Positions 34,954-42,346 of a DNA stretch of 64,000 bases are shown here, in pieces; the stretch's first letter is position 1; every line of letters starts with the position of its first letter. Made by a program: the position numbers and the translations under genes. The DNA comes from Bog-473 sp963707835 (GTDB lineage: Bacteria; Actinomycetota; Acidimicrobiia; Acidimicrobiales; RAAP-2). Under the pieces are notes generated by a model. It was not told the DNA's origin and did not search any database. It worked only from the letters and a program-made list of their open reading frames with translations. The stretch covers positions 310,001-374,000 of the forward strand of contig CAVPRI010000001.1 in NCBI GenBank assembly GCA_963707835.1. The letters run 5' to 3'.

Positions 34954-36018
34954 TCAGCGTGTGGAAGGGCCGAAGACCTCGCTCAACTCGAGCGGCACCG
35001 GGGCCTCGAGCTGCTCATAGGTGCACGATGCCGGATCGCGCTCGCGCCGCCATCGAACGAAGGACGTGGCGTGACGAAACCGGTCGCCCTGGAGGTGGTC
35101 GTAGGAGACCTCGCACACCGCCTCGGGCCGGAGGGCCTCCCAGGACATGTCCTTTCCGGCGTTCCAGCGGTTGGTGGCGCCCGGTGTCCGCCCGGCTGCC
35201 TCGGCCCAGGTCCTCCACGGGTGCTGCTCGAGCGCGCCCTCGCGGTACGGGGCGAGCTCGTCGATCAGCTCGCGCCGCCGGGCCACGCTGAACCCCGAGG
35301 CCACACCGGCGTGATGGAGCGTCCCCCCGCCGTCGTAGAGGCCCAACAGCAGCGAGCCGACGCCGGCACCGTCCTTGTGCACGCGGAAACCGCCCACCAC
35401 GCACTCGGCCGTGCGCTGGTGCTTGACCTTGAGCATGGCCCGCTTGTCCGGCAGGTAAGCCAGGTCCGAGGCCTTGGCCACCACGCCGTCGAGGCCGGCA
35501 CCCTCGAACCGTGAGAACCAGTCCGCGGCCACGTCGGGGTCCTGGGTGACCGGCGTCAGGTATACCGGTGGCCGTGCCTTGGCCAGGAGCTTCTCGAGGA
35601 CGGCGCGGCGGTGCACGTAGGGCGACTCCATGAGGGACTCGTCGTCACGGGCCAGCACATCGAAGGCGACGAAAGAGGCCGGCTGCGACTCGGCCAGCTG
35701 GCGGATCCGCTTCTCCGCCGGGTGGATGCGCTGGGAGAGCGCGTCGAAGTCGAGACCGTGGGGACCGGCGATCACCACCTCGCCGTCGAGCACGCAGCGG
35801 GGTGGGAGTTCGCGACGCAGGGCCTCGACCAGCTCGGGGAAGTAACGCGTCAGCGGCTTCTCGTTGCGGCTGCCGAGCTCCACCTCGTCCCCGTCGCGGA
35901 AGACGATGCAACGGAAGCCGTCCCACTTGGGCTCGTAGAAGAGGCCCGGATCTACCGGGAGCTCACGGGCGAGCTTGGCCAGCATGGGGGCCACGGGTGG
36001 GCGCACGGGCAGGGTCAT
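34954..36018 (-). CDS. ATP-dependent DNA ligase (LigD ligase-domain/LigC type)
   Basis: 354-residue ATP-dependent ligase. Motif I is FYEPKWDGFRCIVF with the adenylated Lys near residue 30; later motifs are VLDGEVVIAG, DGVVAKASDLAYLPD and MLKVKHQRTAECVVGG. The C-terminal OB domain contains LRPEAVCEVSYDHLQGDRFR. It corresponds to the LIG part of mycobacterial LigD or to LigC, as a free-standing protein. Its ATG overlaps the stop of the PHP gene by four bases. Predicted to seal breaks in non-homologous end joining; no ku gene is in the window. Confidence 0.9.
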   Translation of the reverse strand: MTLPVRPPVAPMLAKLARELPVDPGLFYEPKWDGFRCIVFRDGDEVELGSRNEKPLTRYFPELVEALRRELPPRCVLDGEVVIAGPHGLDFDALSQRIHPAEKRIRQLAESQPASFVAFDVLARDDESLMESPYVHRRAVLEKLLAKARPPVYLTPVTQDPDVAADWFSRFEGAGLDGVVAKASDLAYLPDKRAMLKVKHQRTAECVVGGFRVHKDGAGVGSLLLGLYDGGGTLHHAGVASGFSVARRRELIDELAPYREGALEQHPWRTWAEAAGRTPGATNRWNAGKDMSWEALRPEAVCEVSYDHLQGDRFRHATSFVRWRRERDPASCTYEQLEAPVPLELSEVFGPSTR

Positions 36019-37046
36019 GCCGCCTGGCCCGTCCCGTGCGTGGCGGCCCAGTCGACCAGCGCCTCGGCCGGCAGGCGGTTGACGACGCGCTCGGGCGGAA
36101 CGGCTGCGGCGACGGCGTTACGGCAGCCGCGACCGAGCCATGCCAGCTGGCCCGGGGCGTGGGCGTCGCTGTCGATGGCGAACCAGCACCCGAGACCGAC
36201 GGCGAGCTGGAGGAGCTCTTCGGGGGGATCCTGGCGCTCGGGACGCGAGTTGATCTCCACCGCGGTCCCGGTGCGAGCACAGGCGGAGAACACGGCCTCG
36301 GCGTCGAAGGAGGAGGGGGGACGGCCGCGCCCGGCCAGGAGGCGCCCCGTGCAGTGCCCCAGGATGTCGGTGTGGGGGCTCTCGATGGCCGCCAGCATGC
36401 GCCTGGTCATCTCGGCTCCCCCCATGCGGAGCTTGGAGTGGACACTGGCCACCACGACGTCGAGCCGGCCCAGCAACTCCAGGTCGAGGTCGAGCGCACC
36501 GTCCTCGAGGATGTCGACCTCCATTCCCGTCAGGATGCGGAACGGGGCCAGTTCGGCGTTCAGCGCCGCCACCTGGTCGAGCTGGTGGCCGAGTCGCTCC
36601 TCGTCGAGACCGTGGGCCACCGTGAGGCGCGCGCTGTGATCGGTGAGCACCAGGTACTCGTGCCCGAGACCGCACGCCGTGAGGGCCATCTCGCTGATGG
36701 TGCTCCCGCCGTCGGACCAGTCGGAGTGCGAGTGGCAGTCGCCGCGCAGTGACGCCAGGAGCGCGGCCGCCTCTCCCTCCACGACGAGGTCGTCGGGAAG
36801 CTCGCCCAGCTTGGACAGATAGGCCGGCACCTCCCCCCGGAGCGCCTCGGCGATGACCTGGGCAGTCGATGCCCCGACACCCTCGATGCTCTGCAGGTGG
36901 CCGGCCCGGGCCAGCGCGGCCAGCTGGTCGGGCGGCACGGCGGCGACGGCCCGGGCAGCGTGCCGGAAGGCCCGCACCTTGTAGGTGTCGGCCCCCGAGC
37001 GCTCGAGACGGAACGCGATCTCCACCAGCGCCTCGAGCGGCTGCAT
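36015..37046 (-). CDS. Helix-hairpin-helix plus PHP-domain phosphoesterase (PolX-like without polymerase)
   Basis: 343 residues from ATG 37044-37046, four bases after the LigD-polymerase stop. Residues 1-80 look like the 8-kDa/HhH part of PolX (YKVRAFRHAARAV and SIEGVGASTAQVIAEAL). Residues about 105-330 are a complete PHP domain: DCHSHSDWSDGG, VLTDHSARL, TGMEVDIL, VVASVHSKL, DILGHCTGR, AVEINSRPERQD and AIDSDAHAPGQLAW, so the metal ligands look intact. The polymerase palm of PolX is absent. It probably trims or dephosphorylates 3' ends for the adjacent polymerase and ligase. Confidence 0.88.
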   Translation of the reverse strand: MQPLEALVEIAFRLERSGADTYKVRAFRHAARAVAAVPPDQLAALARAGHLQSIEGVGASTAQVIAEALRGEVPAYLSKLGELPDDLVVEGEAAALLASLRGDCHSHSDWSDGGSTISEMALTACGLGHEYLVLTDHSARLTVAHGLDEERLGHQLDQVAALNAELAPFRILTGMEVDILEDGALDLDLELLGRLDVVVASVHSKLRMGGAEMTRRMLAAIESPHTDILGHCTGRLLAGRGRPPSSFDAEAVFSACARTGTAVEINSRPERQDPPEELLQLAVGLGCWFAIDSDAHAPGQLAWLGRGCRNAVAAAVPPERVVNRLPAEALVDWAATHGTGQAA

Positions 37047-37050
37047 CGCC

Positions 37051-38061
37051 CTAACCCTCCCGCTTGGCCCGGCTGGGCGCCACACGCGGGGGCTCACCGG
37101 GCATCTTCGGGTACTGGGGGGGCCACGGAGCGTCTGACAAACCCGCCTGCTGGTCGCGCCGGGCCAGCGCGAGGAGCGGCTCGAGGCTTTGCGGCCGCAC
37201 CGCGATGTCGGCCCACGGGTCGCCCCGCTTCTGCACGAGGTCGGGCACGGTGCGGATGGTCAGCGTGTCGGGGTCCACGCACTCGACCTCTTCCCAAGTC
37301 AGGGGTGTCGAGACCTGGCCGCCCGGGCGTGGCCGGGCGAACCAGGCCCCGAAGACGGTCTTGTGCGGGGCGTTCTGGTTGAAGTCCACGAAGACGCGGC
37401 TTCCGCGCTCCTCCTTCCACCACTTGGCCGTGACGAGGTCCGGATGCCTGCGCTCGAGCTCACGGGCCAGCGCCACCGCGGCGGCGCGGACCTCGATCGA
37501 GTCCCAGCGGGGCTCGAGGCGCAGGTACACGTGCAACCCGTTGTTGCCGGTGCTCTTGGGATAGCCCGCCAACCCGAGCTCGGCCAGGAGGTCCCGACAG
37601 CACAACGCGGCGGCGCGCACCTCCTCGAAGCCGATGCCCCTGGTGGGATCGAGGTCGATGCGCAGCTCGTCGGCGTGCGCGGGGTCGTCGGCCCGGTAGG
37701 GCCACAGGTGCAGGCCCAGGCAGCCGATGGTCACGGCCCACACGACGTGGGCCAGGTCCGCCACCACCAGCGCGTTGGAGGTCGTGCCGTTAGGAGTCGA
37801 CACCGTGGTCGACTCGAGCCAGGACGGTGCTCCGGCGGGGATGCGCTTCTGGAAGAACGACTTGCCGCCGGCCCCGTCGGGGAACCGTTGCAACATGGCC
37901 GGCCGCCCGCCGGCGGTGTTCATGAGGTGGTCCCCGACGTCGAGGTAGTAGCCGATCAGATCGAACTTGGTGGCGCCCAACTCAGGGAAGTACACCTTGT
38001 CCGGTCGCGAGATCGAGAGCTCACGCCCTGCGACCTCGACGGTGCGCTCCTCCCCGGACAC
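37051..38061 (-). CDS. LigD-type NHEJ polymerase/primase domain protein
   Basis: 336-residue AEP-family polymerase equivalent to the POL domain of LigD. It begins with GTG 38059-38061. Signatures are RELSISRPDKVYFPELGATK, RFPDGAGGKSFFQKRIP, the catalytic ELRIDLDPTRG, the YPKSTGNNGLHVYLRL block, and FVDFNQNAPHKTVFGAWFAR. It would add nucleotides at broken ends before ligation. First gene of the three-gene POL-PHP-LIG operon. Intact. Confidence 0.93.
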   Translation of the reverse strand: MSGEERTVEVAGRELSISRPDKVYFPELGATKFDLIGYYLDVGDHLMNTAGGRPAMLQRFPDGAGGKSFFQKRIPAGAPSWLESTTVSTPNGTTSNALVVADLAHVVWAVTIGCLGLHLWPYRADDPAHADELRIDLDPTRGIGFEEVRAAALCCRDLLAELGLAGYPKSTGNNGLHVYLRLEPRWDSIEVRAAAVALARELERRHPDLVTAKWWKEERGSRVFVDFNQNAPHKTVFGAWFARPRPGGQVSTPLTWEEVECVDPDTLTIRTVPDLVQKRGDPWADIAVRPQSLEPLLALARRDQQAGLSDAPWPPQYPKMPGEPPRVAPSRAKREG

Positions 38062-38167
38062 TGCACCGACTCTACCGACGCGCTCCCTGGTCGCCGTCCG
38101 CCCCGCCCCGCCGGCACCGCCGATGCGCGTCCGGGGCCACGACGACGGAGGTGGCCATACCCCCCTC

Positions 38168-39412
38168 TCACCGGTCGCCCTCGTGGACGCGTCCCGCGAC
38201 GTAGTGGCGGAAGGCGGGCAGGAGGCCCCCGACCACGAAGGCGCCGACCATGCAGGCCAGGCCCCCCGAGACCACCGAGAACTCGACGCTGACCAGCGTG
38301 GCCACCACTCCGGACTCCATGTCGCCCACGCGCGGTCCGCCCTGGACGACGGCCATCTGGATGGACGACATGCGGCTGCGGAACCGCTCGGGCACGGTGC
38401 TCTGCAGGATGGTGTTCCGCAGCACGGCCGAGATCACGTCAGCCCACCCCGCCACGGCGAGCAGCACCAGCGCGACCCACAGCGTGTCGACCAGCCCGAA
38501 GACCACGATGGCGGCACCCCACACGGAGACGGCGGCGATCACCGCCCATCCCTGGCGGCGCACGTTGGCAACCCAGCCCGTGGTCACGGCACCGACGAGC
38601 GCGCCCACCCCGGGTGCCGCATACATGAAGCCCAGGGCGACGGTGCCGCCGCCGAAGACCGAACCGACCATGGCCGGGAACAGGGCTCGGGGCAGGCCGA
38701 ACACCATGGCGTTGACGTCGATCAGGTAGACGCCCTGCAGGGCACGGTGCGATCGGAGGTAGCGCAGTCCCTCCTTGCTCGAGTGCCAGAGTCCGAGCCC
38801 ACCGGCCCCCTCGGCCGGTGGGATGGGCCGGAGCATGGCCGACGTGACGAGTGCCACCACGAAGGAGACGGCGTCGAGCCCGTAGACCAGCGCCAGCCCG
38901 ATGCCGAGCAGAATGCCCGAGAGTGCCGGTCCCACGACGGCGCCGACCTGGATGATGATCTGGAACATGGCGGCCGCGGCCGTGAGGTGACGCCGTTCGA
39001 CCAGACCCGGGACCGAGGCCATGCGCGCCGTGCTGGCGAACCCGGTCAGTCCCGCCGCGACCGAGCTGATCAGGTAGAGCGCCAGCAGCGACGGGTGGGG
39101 CGCCGCTGCGTTGAGGGCCAGGCCCGCACTGGTCAGCACGCTGCCGGCGGACGTCCACACCATGATGCGGCGCTTGTCCACCACGTCGCCCAGTGGGCCG
39201 GCGTAGAGGGCCCCACCCAGGAAGGGGACGAGCTGGGCCAGGCTGATCGCCCCGACCTGGAGGGAGGAGTGGGTCAGGCCGTACACCTGATAGGGGATGG
39301 CGACCACCGTCAGCTGGGTGCCCAGCATGGAGATCAGCTGCCCGGTGAAGAGCAGCCTGAAGTCGCGGCTCTCGCGCAGTGGCGTCGTGTCCACCAGGAT
39401 CCGGCCCGGCAC
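38168..39412 (-). CDS. MFS transporter
   Basis: 414-residue major facilitator with about 12 hydrophobic segments, starting LVDTTPLRESRDFRLLFTGQ. The loop GPLGDVVDKRRIMVWT is the conserved loop 2-3 motif. It resembles the EntS/multidrug-export type rather than sugar carriers, but substrate is unknown. It lies 16 bases after the bcp gene in the same direction, so the two may share a transcript. Intact. Confidence 0.88.
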   Translation of the reverse strand: MPGRILVDTTPLRESRDFRLLFTGQLISMLGTQLTVVAIPYQVYGLTHSSLQVGAISLAQLVPFLGGALYAGPLGDVVDKRRIMVWTSAGSVLTSAGLALNAAAPHPSLLALYLISSVAAGLTGFASTARMASVPGLVERRHLTAAAAMFQIIIQVGAVVGPALSGILLGIGLALVYGLDAVSFVVALVTSAMLRPIPPAEGAGGLGLWHSSKEGLRYLRSHRALQGVYLIDVNAMVFGLPRALFPAMVGSVFGGGTVALGFMYAAPGVGALVGAVTTGWVANVRRQGWAVIAAVSVWGAAIVVFGLVDTLWVALVLLAVAGWADVISAVLRNTILQSTVPERFRSRMSSIQMAVVQGGPRVGDMESGVVATLVSVEFSVVSGGLACMVGAFVVGGLLPAFRHYVAGRVHEGDR

Positions 39413-39427
39413 GACGGAACCCCGGGG

Positions 39428-39883
39428 TCAGGCGGTGCGGGCGCGCAGGGCGGCCAGCGCGCGGTCGGCGTGCGCGCTCATGGACACCTCGCTGTGGATC
39501 ACGTCGAGCAACGTGCGGTCGGTGTCGATGACGTACGTCACACGCTTGTTGGGGAGGAACCGCGCCCCGCGTGCCGCGCCGAGCTGCCCAGCCACGGCGC
39601 GATCGGGGTCCGAGAGGAGGGGGAACCCGAGGGACTCCTTCTCGTCGAATTGCCTCTGCTTCTCCACCGGGTCGGCGCTGATCCCGATGCGCTGGGCCCC
39701 GAGCGCACCGAACTCGGCGGCCAGGTCGCGGAAGTGGCAGCTCTCCTTGGTGCAGCCGTACGTCATGGCGGCGGGGTAGAAGAACAGCACGACCGGGCCC
39801 CCGGCGAGGAGCTGGCTCAGCCGGCGAGGTGTCCCGCCCTGATCCGGCAGCTCGAAGTCGGGGACCACCTCGCCTGCACGCAC
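39428..39883 (-). CDS. bcp: Peroxiredoxin, Bcp type
   Basis: Thiol peroxidase of 151 residues that reduces hydrogen and organic peroxides. GTG start; begins RAGEVVPDFELPDQGGTPR. The peroxidatic site is PAAMTYGCTKESCHFRD near residue 40, with the PxxxTxxC motif and a second Cys five residues on, typical of atypical 2-Cys Bcp. GISADPVEKQRQF and the C-terminal YVIDTDRTL support the fold. Thioredoxin at 13.9 kb is a likely reductant. Confidence 0.92.
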   Translation of the reverse strand: MRAGEVVPDFELPDQGGTPRRLSQLLAGGPVVLFFYPAAMTYGCTKESCHFRDLAAEFGALGAQRIGISADPVEKQRQFDEKESLGFPLLSDPDRAVAGQLGAARGARFLPNKRVTYVIDTDRTLLDVIHSEVSMSAHADRALAALRARTA

Positions 39884-39929
39884 GCGGCCACTCTATGGCG
39901 ACCGGGGTTCGCAGGCGATCAGGACCGGG

Positions 39930-40676
39930 TCATGGTTCGAAGCGGAACCCCACGCCGCGCACGGTGACCAGGTGGCGCGGATTCGCCGGATCCGGCTCGA
40001 TCTTCCGGCGCAACCGCTTGATGTGCGTGTCGAGCGTGCGGGTGTCGGTCAGCTCCTGGTCCCACCAGAGCCGGTCGATGCACAGGTCGCGGGTCACGAC
40101 CTGACCGCCGTGGGACATCAACAATGCCAGGAGGTCGAACTCCTTGCGCGAGAGCTCCACCGGTGCGTCGTTGACCGTGACCTCGCGTCGGCCCGTGTCG
40201 AGGCGGGCGGGGCCGACCGTGAGGACCTCGTCGTACTGCTCGGCCACCGCCACGCCCCGCCGGAGGACCGCCCGCATGCGAGCCACCAGCTCGCGCAGCC
40301 GGAACGGCTTGGCCACGTAGTCGCTGGCTCCGAGCTCGAGGCCGAGCACGATGTCGACTTCGGAGTCGCGGGCGGTGACCATGATGATGGGGATGGGCTT
40401 GAGGCTGCGCATCTGCTGGCACAGCTCGATCCCGGACTGGTCCGGCAGCATGACGTCGAGCAGCACCAGGTCCGGATGCACCCGGTGGAAGAGCCGGAGC
40501 GCCTCGTGGCCGTCGCCCGCCGACTCGACCGTGAACCCCTCACGGGTCAGTCCCGATGCCAAAGCCTGCCGATAGGACTCCTCGTCGTCGACCACCAGCA
40601 CCACCGGAGGGGTGTCCCGGGCTGGCCCGGTGGGCAGGTAGCGGCTCGAGCTCACCGATGCGTTGGTCGTGGACAC
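39930..40676 (-). CDS. OmpR/RegX3-type response regulator, orphan
   Basis: 248 residues from GTG 40674-40676 (GTG 40653-40655 is an alternative). The receiver has VVLVVDDEESYRQAL, the phospho-accepting Asp in LVLLDVMLPDQSG, the Thr in IIMVTARDS and Lys in DYVAKPFRLREL. The DNA-binding winged helix has VELSRKEFDLLALLMSHGGQ and TRTLDTHIKRLRRKIEPDP, ending TVRGVGFRFEP. Closest in look to RegX3/PhoP-type regulators. No histidine kinase gene is adjacent, so the partner lies elsewhere. Confidence 0.93.
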   Translation of the reverse strand: MSTTNASVSSSRYLPTGPARDTPPVVLVVDDEESYRQALASGLTREGFTVESAGDGHEALRLFHRVHPDLVLLDVMLPDQSGIELCQQMRSLKPIPIIMVTARDSEVDIVLGLELGASDYVAKPFRLRELVARMRAVLRRGVAVAEQYDEVLTVGPARLDTGRREVTVNDAPVELSRKEFDLLALLMSHGGQVVTRDLCIDRLWWDQELTDTRTLDTHIKRLRRKIEPDPANPRHLVTVRGVGFRFEP

Positions 40677-41087
40677 GGTGTGGCTCAGGCGGCGTCGCGG
40701 GGAACCCTGGGCGACCGAGCACGCGGGCGGGCAGGCGACGGCGGCGGACAGGGGGGGAACTCCGCAGGCGTCGCCTGCATGTGCGTCGCCCGTCCCGGGG
40801 CGACACGAGATCCGAGTGACGCGGTTCGTGGGCGCGTCGGGCGGATCACGAAGACCTCGGCCAGGTCGTCCTGGCCGTGATGACGACGTGCGCCCGCATC
40901 GAGAGGCCGGCCCACAGGGTCGCTGTGCCTGGTCACGGTCGCCATCGGGCCACACGGTAGGGAGCCGAGGTGAACGGGTCGTGAAGGTGCCGCAACCTCC
41001 AGGTGTGCGGCAGATGAACTCTTTTCCCCGCTCAGGGTCGGTTTGGCGCCGTTACGCTGCCAGGGATGCGAGCAGGGGTGTGAAGGC
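40677..41087. other. 411-base gap with no supported gene
   Basis: Divergent region between the response regulator and the DUF2505 gene. Long open frames cross it on both strands but none has family resemblance or a good start, and their composition fits shadow frames. It should carry both promoters; I see no clear consensus. A short A/T-richer patch (CTCTTTTCC) is at about 41019-41027. Confidence 0.5.
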
Positions 41088-41593
41088 GTGAAGTTCACTG
41101 TCACGCAGTCCGTGGCCGTGCCGCCGGCGCGCGCGCGATCGCTGCCTACGGGTCGGCCGACTTCTACGATGTGCGTGACCAGGAGGGCGACGTCGGCGTG
41201 CGCGGGGTGGTCGATCGGAAGGAGTCCGATGACCGCGTGCGCATCGACGTGCGCTTCGCCTTCACCGGATCGGTGTCGGGAGCGGTGCGGGCGGTCGTCG
41301 ACCCCGAGAAGATGACCTGGGTGACCAAGATCGAGCTGGTGCCCGACCTGGCTCGGGCGACGTGGGACGTGGTGCCGGATCACTACCCGAGCCTGCTGAG
41401 CGCCTCGGGGATGCACCGCTTCGAGCCCGCCGGGGACGGGCCCGCCGGCACCACGGTGCACGTGGAGGGCGAGCTCACCGTGCACGTTCCCTTCGTGGGC
41501 GGCACGGTGGAGCGCGCCATCGTGACCGGCCTGCGCACCTACATCGAGGAGGAGGTGGCGAGCCTGGCCACCTGGGGAGGCGAGGCGCCATGA
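41088..41593 (+). CDS. DUF2505 family START-like protein (frame break)
   Basis: Begins GTG 41088-41090 (VKFTVTQSVAVPPA). At about 41125, in a gcgcgcgcg run, the frame changes to AIAAYGSADFYDVRDQEGDV and continues to RTYIEEEVASLATWGGE. About 168 residues. The pattern of alternating strands with a C-terminal helix matches DUF2505, a polyketide-cyclase/START-type fold that binds small hydrophobic ligands. The TGA overlaps the ABC ATPase ATG by four bases, so it is part of the ABC operon. Ligand unknown. Confidence 0.8.
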
Positions 41594-42345
41594 GCGGGAA
41601 CGGCGACGCCGGAGCGGGCTCCGAGACGGCGGCGCGGGCCGTCGGGCTGCGCAAGACCTACGGATCGGGCGCGGCGACCGTCCACGCCCTCGCGGGCATC
41701 GATGTCTCATTCGAGCGGGCCCGATTCACCGCAGTCATGGGTCCGTCGGGCTCGGGCAAGTCGACGCTGATGCACTGCATGGCCGGGCTGGACCGGCCCA
41801 CGTCGGGCCATGCCTATGTGGGCGACACCGAGATCGGCGGCCTCGACGATGCCGGGCTGACCCAGCTCCGCCGCGACCGGATCGGCTTCGTGTTCCAGTC
41901 CTTCAACCTGGTGCCGACCCTGACCGCGGGGGAGAACATCACGCTCCCGGTCGACCTGGCGGGTCGGAAGGTCGACCGGGAGTGGTTGGAGAACCTGGTC
42001 ACGCAGCTCGGGATCGGAGACCGCCTGCACCACCGCCCCTCGGAGATGTCGGGGGGGCAGCAACAGCGCTGTGCGTGCGCCAGAGCTCTCATCAATCGGC
42101 CCGATCTGATCTTCGCCGACGAGCCCACCGGGAACCTCGACTCGAATTCGAGCGCCGAGATGCTGTCGTTCCTGCGCCGCTCGGTCGACGACTTCGGCCA
42201 GTCCATCGTCATGGTCACCCACGACCCGCGCGGGGCGTCCTACGCCGACCGCGTCATCTTCCTGGCCGATGGTCTCGTGGTCGACGAGCTCACCGCGCCG
42301 ACCGCCGATGCCGTGCTGGAGCACATGCGCGTGCTGGGGACCTGA
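41590..42345 (+). CDS. ABC transporter ATP-binding protein (MacB/LolD type)
   Basis: 251-residue ATPase for the permease that follows. Walker A is MGPSGSGKSTLMHCM near residue 50, Q-loop FVFQSFNLVPTLTAGENI, signature EMSGGQQQR, Walker B LIFADEPTGNLDS and H-loop MVTHDPRGASYADR. The ATG overlaps the DUF2505 stop, and the permease starts one base after its stop. The NLVPTLTAGENI pattern is typical of the FtsX-permease-associated class. Confidence 0.95.
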   Translation: MSGNGDAGAGSETAARAVGLRKTYGSGAATVHALAGIDVSFERARFTAVMGPSGSGKSTLMHCMAGLDRPTSGHAYVGDTEIGGLDDAGLTQLRRDRIGFVFQSFNLVPTLTAGENITLPVDLAGRKVDREWLENLVTQLGIGDRLHHRPSEMSGGQQQRCACARALINRPDLIFADEPTGNLDSNSSAEMLSFLRRSVDDFGQSIVMVTHDPRGASYADRVIFLADGLVVDELTAPTADAVLEHMRVLGT

Positions 42346-42346
42346 C

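Noticed and set aside
37967..39967. 666-codon plus-strand open frame opposite ligD-pol, MFS and bcp
   Set aside because: His/Asp/Gly-rich shadow translation across three well-supported minus-strand genes.
40797..41087. Possible histidine kinase partner or small gene in the gap beside the response regulator
   Set aside because: No H-box, ATPase motif or credible ribosome-binding site is visible; open frames there look like shadows.
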